From: Lautropia sp. SCN 70-15
Lineage (GTDB): Bacteria; Pseudomonadota; Gammaproteobacteria; Burkholderiales; Burkholderiaceae_E
Reading direction: 5' to 3'
Length of the DNA: 7,128 nt
Assembly (NCBI GenBank): GCA_001724315.1
Contig: MEEC01000135.1
Coordinates: 1-7,128, forward strand
A model generated the notes under the pieces. The model ran no database searches and was not told the DNA's origin. It saw only the letters and a program-made list of their open reading frames with translations. The translations under genes were made by a program, and so were the position numbers. Positions 1 to 5,585 of the stretch are shown in pieces (positions within the stretch are counted from its first letter, which is position 1; every line of letters begins with the position of its first letter).

Positions 1-786
1 CAGCGCAGGCGTGAGGCGCAGGCGGCCTTCGACCGCGCGAGCGCCCAGCTCGCGCAGGCCTCGCGGCAACCGGTCGAGGCGCTCCGAGAACGGCTGACGG
101 GACTCGACGCCGAACGGCTGGACGCCGACGAGACCGCGTGCACCCGCGCGCTGGCCGATCTGGAAGACGAACTGCGCGCCGCGCGCGAGGCCGAGGAGAC
201 CGCCCGGCACGCCCTGCGCGCGATCGACGGCGCGGACACCGCGGCGGCCGCGCGCGAGACGATGGAGCAGGCGGCGGCCCGGATCCGGGGCGACCTACCC
301 GCCTGGATCCGCACCCGCCTCGCCCACGCCCTGCTCGGCGAGGCGACGAAGCGCTTCCGCGACCGTGCCCAGGGACCGATGCTGCGCGCCGCCTCCGCCT
401 ACTTCGAGCGGATGACAGAGGGGGCCTTCACAAGGCTGGTGACCGACGATTCCGCCGCCGACCGACCGGTGTTGCTGGCCGAGCGGCGCGACGGCCGCAG
501 GATCGGCATCGAAGCCATGAGCGAGGGCACCTGCGACCAGCTCTACCTGGCCCTGCGCCTCGCCGCGCAGGAACTGCGCCGGGAAGCGGGCGTCGACCTG
601 CCGGTCGTGCTCGACGACGTCCTGATGACCTCCGACGACCGGCGCGCGGCGCACATGCTGCAGGCGCTCGCGGATTTCGCGCAGACCGGCCAGGCGATCG
701 TGTTCACCCACCACGGGCACCTGGTGGACCTTGCCCGCGCCGCCCTGCCGGCGGACAGGCTGGTCGTGGCCGAGCTCACCGGGTGA
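1..786 (+). CDS. SbcC/YhaN-like AAA/ABC-type ATPase, C-terminal part (5' end outside window)
   Basis: The frame is open from base 1 to a TGA at 784-786, giving 261 residues of a larger protein; the internal ATG at 262 is not the real start. Fragment residues 1 to about 95 are rich in Glu, Arg, Ala and Gln and look like the end of a long coiled coil. After that comes the C-terminal half of an ABC/SMC-type ATPase head: a signature-like SEGT at 174-177 followed by DQLYLALRLA, a Walker B strand LPVVLDD with Asp205-Asp206, and a switch His motif FTHH at 235-238. The SxGTxDQLYLALRLA plus LDD plus FTHH pattern is typical of YhaN-like proteins, SbcC/Rad50 relatives often encoded beside an SbcD-like nuclease; that partner would lie to the left and cannot be seen. 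The Walker A half is also outside. A role in DNA end processing or repair is inferred from the family. RecF/RecN-like SMC proteins are a less likely alternative. Confidence 0.85.
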   Translation, partial: QRRREAQAAFDRASAQLAQASRQPVEALRERLTGLDAERLDADETACTRALADLEDELRAAREAEETARHALRAIDGADTAAAARETMEQAAARIRGDLPAWIRTRLAHALLGEATKRFRDRAQGPMLRAASAYFERMTEGAFTRLVTDDSAADRPVLLAERRDGRRIGIEAMSEGTCDQLYLALRLAAQELRREAGVDLPVVLDDVLMTSDDRRAAHMLQALADFAQTGQAIVFTHHGHLVDLARAALPADRLVVAELTG

Positions 787-821
787 TCCGCGGACCGGCC
801 GCGCAGATCGGATTCCACGAT

Positions 822-862
822 TTGCGCCAGCGCAAGACGCTCTCGGCAGAGCGCCCTACACT
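822..862 (+). promoter_or_regulatory. Putative FNR-type activator site and -10 box for the universal stress gene
   Basis: TTGCGC-CA-GCGCAA at 822-835 is a perfect palindrome with the TTG-N8-CAA spacing of FNR/Anr boxes (consensus TTGAT-N4-ATCAA). A -10-like TACACT (4 of 6 matches) follows at 857-862. If transcription starts near 869, the palindrome centre lies at about -40.5, the place where a class II activator contacts polymerase, and there is no recognisable -35 box. Universal stress genes are known FNR/Anr targets in other Proteobacteria. The half-site GC bases depart from the classic consensus, so the regulator's identity is an inference. The rest of the 787-898 gap shows nothing else except the ribosome binding site. 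Confidence 0.5.
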
Positions 863-886
863 GACAGGATCGAAACCCCGTCAATC

Positions 887-894
887 GAGGTGAG
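887..894 (+). promoter_or_regulatory. Ribosome binding site of the universal stress gene
   Basis: GAGGTGAG is complementary to the 16S 3' end and ends four bases before the ATG at 899. It decides the start: the frame stays open further upstream, with an ATG at 731, but that extension overlaps the preceding gene and has no Usp homology. Confidence 0.75.
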
Positions 895-898
895 TCCC

Positions 899-1705
899 AT
901 GTACAAGCGAATCCTGGTTCCCGTGGACGGCTCCGAGTTCGCCGAGCAGATGATTCCGCACGCGACCGCGATCGCGCGCGCCACCGGCGCGGGCGTCACG
1001 CTGCTGCGGATCGTGTCCGATGCCGCCGACCAGGCCGACGCCCGGGTCCATGTCGTCAAGCGGGCCGAAAGCGTGGGCGCCGAGGGCCTATGCATCGTGG
1101 CCAAGGGCGAAGCCGCCGACGCCATCCGGATCGAGGCCGAGCGGGTGCCGGGCACCCTGGTCGCCCTCTCCTCCCACGGTCGCAGCGGCGCCGCCGAGGC
1201 GATCTTCGGCAGCGTCGCGCTCGACGTGCTGCGCGGCTCGCGCTCGCCGATCCTGGTCTTCCGCCCGGACTCGCGGACCTCGGCCGCGCCGGTCCCGAAG
1301 ATCGGCCGAATCGTGGTTCCGCTCGACGGCAGCAAGGAGTCGGAATCGATCGTTCCGCAGGCCGCCGAATTCGCGAAGTGGCTGGGCGCGCGCATCGTGG
1401 TCGTGTCGGTGCTCGACCCCTCGCCTCGTCTCGCCCCGGGCATTCCGGCCGGCGACGTCCAGGAGTCCAGTTACGTGCATGGCCGAGCGACCGACATCGC
1501 CCAGCGCTACGGCGTGGCCACCGGCTGGGAAGTCCTGCACGGCGACCCGAAGGAGGCGATCCCGCAGTTCGTGCGCAGCCTGGGCGACGCCATGCTCGCC
1601 ATGACCACCCACGGCCGCAGCGCTCTGCGCACCGTCGTGGCGGGCAGCTGCACCGCGAGCTGCCTGCGCGAGTCCGGCGTGCCGGTGCTCACCCGGCTGC
1701 CCTGA
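899..1705 (+). CDS. Tandem-domain universal stress protein (UspA family)
   Basis: 268 residues made of two Usp domains, about residues 1-140 and 145-268. Each begins with the characteristic first strand (YKRILVPVDGS; IGRIVVPLDGS) and ends with a nucleotide-loop motif followed by a PVL/PIL strand. The ATP-binding pattern G-2x-G-9x-G(S/T) is nearly kept: domain 1 has SSHG-RSGAAEAIF-GS and domain 2 has TTHG-RSALRTVVA-GS. The first Gly is Ser or Thr in each, a common variation, so ATP binding is plausible but not certain. The protein is expected to be a cytoplasmic stress-survival factor; family members respond to starvation, anoxia or oxidative stress, but no specific partner can be read here. 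The start has a good Shine-Dalgarno and the FNR-like site upstream. The gene is single, convergent with pobA, with 45 bases between the two stop codons. Confidence 0.93.
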   Translation: MYKRILVPVDGSEFAEQMIPHATAIARATGAGVTLLRIVSDAADQADARVHVVKRAESVGAEGLCIVAKGEAADAIRIEAERVPGTLVALSSHGRSGAAEAIFGSVALDVLRGSRSPILVFRPDSRTSAAPVPKIGRIVVPLDGSKESESIVPQAAEFAKWLGARIVVVSVLDPSPRLAPGIPAGDVQESSYVHGRATDIAQRYGVATGWEVLHGDPKEAIPQFVRSLGDAMLAMTTHGRSALRTVVAGSCTASCLRESGVPVLTRLP

Positions 1706-1750
1706 GCGTCCCGCGAGATCGGGCCGCGCAGCAGATTTCTTCACACGTTC

Positions 1751-2926
1751 TCAGACCTCGAAGGGCAGGCCCACGTAGTTCTCGGCCAGCGAGGTCGACG
1801 CGGCCGCCGAGCCGACAACGTAGTCCAGCTCCGCTTCCTGGATCTTCTGGCCGAATTCGCCGGTGTCCGGGAAGCGGTGCATCATCGAGGTCATCCACCA
1901 CGAGAAGCGCACCGACTTCCACACCCGGCGCAGGCAGCGCGCCGAGTAGTGGTCGATCTCGCGCATCGTGCCGCTGCGGTAGTGGTCGATCAGCGCGCGC
2001 GACAGGTAGTGGATGTCGCTGCCCGCCAGGTTGAGTCCCTTGGCGCCGGTGGGCGGCACGATGTGCGCCGCATCGCCGGCCAGCATCAGGTGGCCGAAGC
2101 GCATCGGTTCGGCCACGAAGCTGCGCAGCGGCGCGATGCTCTTCTCGATCGACGGCCCCGTGACCAGGTTGGCCACCGCCTCGTGGTCCAGCCGGCGCTT
2201 CAGTTCTTCCCAGAAGCGCTCGTCCGGCCAGTCCTCGACGCGGTCGTCGAGCGAGCACTGCACGTAGTAGCGACTGCGGGTGCGCGAGCGCATGCTGCAC
2301 AGTGCGAAGCCGCGCTCGTGGTTCGCGTAGATCAGCTCGTCGGACACCGCCTTCACGTCGGCCAGGATGCCCAGCCAGCCGAAGGGATAGATGCGCTCGT
2401 AGGTCTTGATCGACCCCGAGGGCACGCTCGCCCGGCTCACGCCGTGATAGCCGTCGCAACCGGCGATGAAGTCGCAACGGATCTCGTGCTCGACGCCGTC
2501 CTTGCGGTAGCGCACGAAGGGCGAGTCGCCGTCGAAGTCGTGCAGGCTGACCTGCTCGGCCTCGTAGACGGTCTTCGCGCCGGCCGCCGCGCGGGCATCC
2601 ATCAGGTCGCGGGTCACCTCGGTCTGGCCGTAGACGGTGACCGACTTGCCGGTCAGGCCCTGCAGGTCGATCCGGTGCCGCTTGCCGTCGAAGCAGAGCT
2701 CGATGCCGCCGTGCACCAGCCCCTCGGCGTGCAGCCGCTTGCCCACGCCCGCCTCGTCGAGCAGGTCGACCGTGCCCTGCTCCAGCACGCCGGCGCGGAT
2801 GCGCGACAGCACGTAGTCGGCGCTGCGCTGCTCGAGGATGATCGCGTCGATGCCCGCCCGGTGCAGCAACTGGCCCAGCAGCAGGCCCGCCGGCCCGGCC
2901 CCGATGATCGCCACCTGTACCCGCAT
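1751..2926 (-). CDS. pobA: 4-hydroxybenzoate 3-monooxygenase (p-hydroxybenzoate hydroxylase)
   Basis: 391 residues, the usual length of PobA (about 390-394). This FAD- and NADPH-dependent cytoplasmic flavoprotein hydroxylates 4-hydroxybenzoate to protocatechuate, the entry substrate of the beta-ketoadipate or meta-cleavage routes. Visible motifs: the Rossmann GxGxxG at Gly9-Gly11-Gly14; SRIRAGVLEQ with Arg42 and Arg44 near FAD; the CDG motif at 157-159; and the second FAD motif GDAAHIVPPTGAKGLNLAGSD from Gly284. Substrate and active-site residues known from the Pseudomonas enzyme appear with an offset of one: Tyr200, Ser211, Arg213, Arg219, Pro292, Asn299 and Tyr384. The C-terminal AENYVGLPFE is also typical. 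No residue needed for activity appears lost. An AGGAGG lies eight bases before the ATG. The gene stands alone: neither pobR nor other aromatic-degradation genes adjoin it. Confidence 0.97.
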   Translation of the reverse strand: MRVQVAIIGAGPAGLLLGQLLHRAGIDAIILEQRSADYVLSRIRAGVLEQGTVDLLDEAGVGKRLHAEGLVHGGIELCFDGKRHRIDLQGLTGKSVTVYGQTEVTRDLMDARAAAGAKTVYEAEQVSLHDFDGDSPFVRYRKDGVEHEIRCDFIAGCDGYHGVSRASVPSGSIKTYERIYPFGWLGILADVKAVSDELIYANHERGFALCSMRSRTRSRYYVQCSLDDRVEDWPDERFWEELKRRLDHEAVANLVTGPSIEKSIAPLRSFVAEPMRFGHLMLAGDAAHIVPPTGAKGLNLAGSDIHYLSRALIDHYRSGTMREIDHYSARCLRRVWKSVRFSWWMTSMMHRFPDTGEFGQKIQEAELDYVVGSAAASTSLAENYVGLPFEV

Positions 2927-2934
2927 CGTCTCCG

Positions 2935-2940
2935 CCTCCT
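2935..2940 (-). promoter_or_regulatory. Ribosome binding site of pobA
   Basis: On the minus strand, AGGAGG is followed by an eight-base spacer and the ATG at 2926-2924. This is a near-perfect Shine-Dalgarno and fixes the pobA start. Confidence 0.8.
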
Positions 2941-2945
2941 GTCGC

Positions 2946-3000
2946 TCGAACTTGTCCCGAATCGATCGGGAAAGGATACGCGATTCGACTCAGGGATAAT
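2946..3000. promoter_or_regulatory. Divergent pobA / phosphatase control region with nested inverted repeats
   Basis: TCCCGA-ATCGA-TCGGGA (2955-2971) is a perfect 6-base inverted repeat with a 5-base spacer. It overlaps a second repeat, CGAATCG (2958-2964) with CGATTCG (2981-2987). On the minus strand a -10-like TATCCT (2978 to 2973) would start pobA transcription near 2966, inside the first palindrome, which suits an operator. On the plus strand GATAAT at 2995-3000 (5 of 6 matches to a -10 box) could serve the phosphatase gene, with a leader of about 38 bases. Neither has a convincing -35 box. Family knowledge says pobA is commonly controlled by an IclR- or AraC-type PobR; which protein binds here is unknown. 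Confidence 0.35.
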
Positions 3001-3044
3001 GCCGGCTTCGCGCATCCCGCTCCGTCGTTCCGGACCCCCTCCCA

Positions 3045-3719
3045 ATGGCCCTCGTCTACTTCGTTCGCCACGCCCAGGCCTCCTTCGGCAGCCGCAACTA
3101 CGATCAGCTGTCCGAGCTCGGCCGCCAGCAGGCGCGCTGGCTCGGCGAGTGGTTCGCGGCCCACGACGTCCGCTTCAGGCGGGTGCTGGCCGGCACCCTG
3201 GTCCGGCAGCAGGACACGGCCCGCGAGATCCTCGCGGCCACCGGCGGCGATGCGGGCGCCATCGAGACCCACGGCGGCCTCGACGAATACCAGGGCGAGG
3301 CCATCTGGGCGGCGCACACGAGCGGCGGCGACCCGATCGCCGCCCAGCGCGCCGACTACAAGGCCTACTGGCGGACCTTCCGCGACGCGATGGAGGCCTG
3401 GTCTGAGGACAGGCTGACCGGTGTCCCGGAAAGCTGGGGCGAATTTGGCGCGCGCGTGCGCGACGCGCTGCAGACGGCGACCCGCGACACCACGCGCGAG
3501 GACGCCCTGCTGGTCGTGAGCTCCGGCGGCGCGATCGGCCGCGCGATCGCCGACATCGTCGGCAGCCCCTCGAAGGTCGCGATCGAATTCAACCTGCAGT
3601 TCCGCAACACCGGCTTCTGCGAGCTGATCTCGGGCGGCGGCGCGATGCGGATGCTCAGCTTCAACGCGATCCCGCACCTGATGCGCCCGGACCGGCGCAA
3701 GGCGATCACCTTCGCCTGA
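3045..3719 (+). CDS. Histidine phosphatase superfamily protein (phosphoglycerate-mutase fold), second catalytic His replaced by Ser
   Basis: 224 residues. The N-terminus MALVYFVRHAQASFG holds the RHG-type motif with Arg8 and the phospho-acceptor His9. Arg54 in TLVRQQDTA matches the second substrate-phosphate Arg, and Glu81 in LDEYQGE is in the usual acid-containing region. The later motif, normally V(S/T)HGG, reads VVSSGG at 157-162, so Ser160 stands where the second catalytic His is expected. The fold appears intact, so this may be a subfamily feature, but ordinary phosphatase activity cannot be assumed. The substrate is unknown. The start was chosen because the first strand begins right at the ATG; no Shine-Dalgarno is visible before it. 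The gene is divergent from pobA, and its stop is only 11 bases from the sodC stop in convergent arrangement, with no clear terminator between them. Confidence 0.88.
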   Translation: MALVYFVRHAQASFGSRNYDQLSELGRQQARWLGEWFAAHDVRFRRVLAGTLVRQQDTAREILAATGGDAGAIETHGGLDEYQGEAIWAAHTSGGDPIAAQRADYKAYWRTFRDAMEAWSEDRLTGVPESWGEFGARVRDALQTATRDTTREDALLVVSSGGAIGRAIADIVGSPSKVAIEFNLQFRNTGFCELISGGGAMRMLSFNAIPHLMRPDRRKAITFA

Positions 3720-3730
3720 GCGCGGCGCGT

Positions 3731-4255
3731 TCAGCCGGCGATCACGCCACAGGCCACGCGCCCGCCCGCGTTGCCGGTCGGATCGGTCTTCAGGTCGTCG
3801 GGCTGCGCGTGAACCACGACCGCGCGGCCGATGATCCCGTCCGCCGCGCTGCGGCTGACCGAGATGCCGCGCACCCGGAGGTCCACCGTGGCGCGGCCCG
3901 ATGCGTCGAACACCACGTTGCCGAGATCGCCGGCGTGATGCCCGACCGGCGATGCGCCGTGACGCAGACGATGCGGGTTGAAGTGGCCGCCCGCGCTGCT
4001 CGCGTCGCGCGCGCTGCAGTCGCCTTTCTCGTGGATGTGCAGGCCCTTGGGCCCCGGCGAGTGCCCGGCGAGCTCGCCTCGGATCCTGACCATGCTGCCC
4101 GTCTGGACGAAGACGAGCTGCCCGCTCACCGACGAGCCGCTGGCCGGCCGGATCACGGCCCTCGCGGTCGGCTCCTCCAGCGACACGGTGGCGCAGGCGC
4201 CCAGCGCCAGGAATCCGGCGATGGCGCCAAGGATCGGCATGGCTCGAACTGTCAC
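3731..4255 (-). CDS. sodC: Cu/Zn superoxide dismutase, predicted lipoprotein, GTG start
   Basis: 174 residues from the GTG at 4255. The enzyme dismutates superoxide to oxygen and hydrogen peroxide outside the cytoplasm. Visible metal ligands: His73 and His75 (HIH) and His149 (VVHA) for copper; His91 (GGHFNP) bridging; His99, His107 and Asp110 (HHAGDLGN) for zinc. Cys80 and Cys169 would form the conserved disulfide, and Arg166 in GGRVACG is the electrostatic-guidance Arg. The N-terminus has Arg4, a hydrophobic stretch and LALGAC with Cys21, a lipobox, so the protein is probably lipidated and anchored to a membrane facing the periplasm. GTG is preferred over the ATG at 4240 because a GAGGAGGAG sequence sits just before it, and because the ATG version would have no positive charge in its signal peptide. 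It is the last gene of the unit, 29 bases after alaX. Confidence 0.94.
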   Translation of the reverse strand: MTVRAMPILGAIAGFLALGACATVSLEEPTARAVIRPASGSSVSGQLVFVQTGSMVRIRGELAGHSPGPKGLHIHEKGDCSARDASSAGGHFNPHRLRHGASPVGHHAGDLGNVVFDASGRATVDLRVRGISVSRSAADGIIGRAVVVHAQPDDLKTDPTGNAGGRVACGVIAG

Positions 4256-4260
4256 GGCTG

Positions 4261-4270
4261 TCTCCTCCTC
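4261..4270 (-). promoter_or_regulatory. Ribosome binding site of sodC that selects the GTG start
   Basis: On the minus strand GAGGAGGAGA is followed by CAGCC and the GTG at 4255-4253, a normal spacing. The in-frame ATG at 4240 would be about 20 bases away, too far. The site lies in the short gap after the alaX stop. Confidence 0.7.
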
Positions 4271-4284
4271 GTTGTCGGCGCGAT

Positions 4285-4995
4285 TCAGGCGAATCCGATC
4301 TCGACCCGCTTGTTCTTCTTTCCTTCGCTGCGGATCTTCAGCACCTTCACCCGACCGATCTCGCCGATGTTGCGCACGTGAGTGCCGCCGCAGGGCTGGA
4401 GGTCGATGCCGGGGATCTTCAGCAGCCGCACCCGGCCCGCGCCTCGCGGCGGCTGCACGCTCATCGTCTTGACCAGCTCGGGCTTGGCATCGAGCTCGGC
4501 GTCGGTGATCCACACGGTCTCGGTGTCGACGCCACGCTCGATCAGCGCATTGACCTCCCGCTCGATCCTCTCCGCATCGAGCAGGCTCATGTCGATGTCG
4601 AAGTCCAGCCTGCCCTTGTCGGGCGCGATGTTGCCGCCGGTCACCGGCGCCACCACCACGCAGGACAGCACGTGCAGGCAGGTGTGGATGCGCATCATCG
4701 CGTAGCGGCGATCCCAGTCGATCTCGGCGCCGACCTCGTCACCGACCGAGAGCGGCGGCGCGCCGGCCTCGGGAACGTGGACCGCGCTGTCCAGGTCCTC
4801 GCCCTTGCGGGTGTCGGCAATGCGCACCGCCGTCCCGTCTGCCCGGCGCAGCCAGCCGGTGTCGCCGGCCTGGCCGCCCCCCATCGGGTAGAAGACCGTA
4901 CGGTCGAGTTCGTAGCCGCGCTCGGTCACCGCGGTCACGCGGGCGGTGCAGGACTTCAGGTAGGCGTCGTCGCGAAAGAGCAGTTCGGTGGGCAT
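4285..4995 (-). CDS. alaX: AlaX-type alanyl-tRNA editing protein (trans-editing hydrolase)
   Basis: 236 residues, the size of the medium AlaX form that has an N-terminal barrel plus the editing domain. These free-standing relatives of the AlaRS editing domain hydrolyse Ser-tRNA(Ala) or Gly-tRNA(Ala) made in error. The N-terminal part has the FYPMGGGQAGDTG motif (35-47), shared with AlaRS editing regions. The zinc site is complete: His104-xxx-His108 (HTCLH) and Cys202-xxx-His206 (CGGTH). No catalytic (aminoacylation) AlaRS domain is present. The ATG at 4995 begins right where homology begins; the frame is open upstream, but that stretch overlaps the TM2 gene. No strong Shine-Dalgarno precedes it, and the stop of the upstream gene is 17 bases away, so translational coupling is likely. 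It is the middle gene of the unit with the TM2 protein and sodC. Confidence 0.94.
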   Translation of the reverse strand: MPTELLFRDDAYLKSCTARVTAVTERGYELDRTVFYPMGGGQAGDTGWLRRADGTAVRIADTRKGEDLDSAVHVPEAGAPPLSVGDEVGAEIDWDRRYAMMRIHTCLHVLSCVVVAPVTGGNIAPDKGRLDFDIDMSLLDAERIEREVNALIERGVDTETVWITDAELDAKPELVKTMSVQPPRGAGRVRLLKIPGIDLQPCGGTHVRNIGEIGRVKVLKIRSEGKKNKRVEIGFA

Positions 4996-5012
4996 GGTTC
5001 GTCGGGCAGGGG

Positions 5013-5432
5013 TCACAGGCGGCCGGCGCGGATCGCATCGAACCAGGCCTCGAGCGCGATGGCCATCACCGACATCATCAGCGTGGCGCCCAGCATCAGG
5101 GACAGGATCGCCACGAAGACCGGCCCCCAGCGGCTCGCCGATGCGATGCCGGAACCGGGGTTGCGCCGGGCGTCCCACTTCTCGTCGGGCGTCAGCGAGA
5201 TCAGGATCGCCTCGAGCATCGCCACCAGCGCCACCAGCGCGGCCACGAAGAAGCCCGGATGGCGGAACCAGGCCTCGCCACCGTCAGCGATGGCGAGACC
5301 CATCGCGGGCATCGCGATCACCGGGTACAGCCACCACAGACGCGAGCCGAGATAGAGGCGGTGGGCGCCGGCCCAGCCGAGGAACAACGCCAGGGCGCCG
5401 GCCAGGGTCTTCGAGCGGTGGGGCTGGTTCAT
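5013..5432 (-). CDS. Small TM2-domain membrane protein
   Basis: 139 residues with four likely membrane helices, about 10-29, 33-50, 60-81 and 103-127. The first pair carries the TM2-domain signature: KTLAGALALFLGWAGAHRLYLG, a helix ending in GAHRxYLG followed by a tight turn and a second helix. The second helix pair is not one I recognise and is joined by a charged loop (TPDEKWDARR, 81-90). TM2 proteins are common in bacteria, and most have no defined function, so none is assigned. The ATG at 5432 is the first that fits the domain; no Shine-Dalgarno is evident before it. It is the first gene of the minus-strand unit with alaX and sodC, and its promoter must lie in the 153-base gap shared with uvrA. 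Confidence 0.85.
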   Translation of the reverse strand: MNQPHRSKTLAGALALFLGWAGAHRLYLGSRLWWLYPVIAMPAMGLAIADGGEAWFRHPGFFVAALVALVAMLEAILISLTPDEKWDARRNPGSGIASASRWGPVFVAILSLMLGATLMMSVMAIALEAWFDAIRAGRL

Positions 5433-5478
5433 GAGGTCGATCGGAAACGTCGTAGACAGTAGCGTGGGGTCGGACGCA

Positions 5479-5509
5479 AGTCTAACCGGTGCCCCCGCCC
5501 TGCTAGACT
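5479..5509. promoter_or_regulatory. Possible divergent, mirror-image promoters for the TM2 operon and uvrA
   Basis: TAGACT occurs at 5504-5509 on the plus strand, preceded by TGC as in an extended -10 box. The same hexamer occurs on the minus strand at 5484 to 5479. The two form an inverted repeat, AGTCTA-N19-TAGACT, so each -10 candidate lies in the -35 region of the other, with 17-base spacers. Predicted starts are near 5516 (uvrA, 70-base leader) and 5472 (TM2 gene, 40-base leader). The -35 matches are poor, so this is tentative. No CTGT-N8-ACAG LexA box is seen in the gap. Confidence 0.35.
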
Positions 5510-5520
5510 GGACCGCGTTC

Positions 5521-5558
5521 CGGTCGAGGCCGACGCGTTTCCGGCCGACCGCCTTTTT
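5521..5558 (+). terminator. Hairpin plus T-tract in the uvrA leader (attenuator-like)
   Basis: CGGTC (5521-5525) pairs with GACCG (5547-5551) and GGCCG (5528-5532) pairs with CGGCC (5542-5546). That gives ten base pairs, nine of them GC, with a two-base bulge (5526-5527) and a nine-base loop. Two bases later comes TTTTT at 5554-5558. This is the layout of an intrinsic terminator, but no plus-strand gene ends upstream, so it would act inside the uvrA leader, 27 bases before the start codon. The T-tract is short, so termination would be partial at best. Confidence 0.4.
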
Positions 5559-5585
5559 CCGGCCCTCATCCGGCCGCCCGCGCCC

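Noticed and set aside
1706..1750. Possible terminator between the Usp gene and pobA (CCCG/CGGG near 1711-1724)
   Set aside because: The stem has only four base pairs and no T-tract on either strand follows it closely.
1877..3406. Long open frame on the plus strand opposite pobA (509 codons)
   Set aside because: It is antisense to a confidently identified pobA, its translation has no family motif, and it crosses into the true phosphatase gene in another frame.
1689..3677. Long open frame on the minus strand (662 codons)
   Set aside because: It is a shadow frame over pobA and the phosphatase gene, with low-complexity Arg/Ala/Gly-rich translation and no recognisable domain; GC-rich codon use keeps such frames open.
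5433..5585. SOS (LexA) box upstream of uvrA
   Set aside because: No CTGT-N8-ACAG match was found; the ACAG near 5455 lacks its partner half-site.
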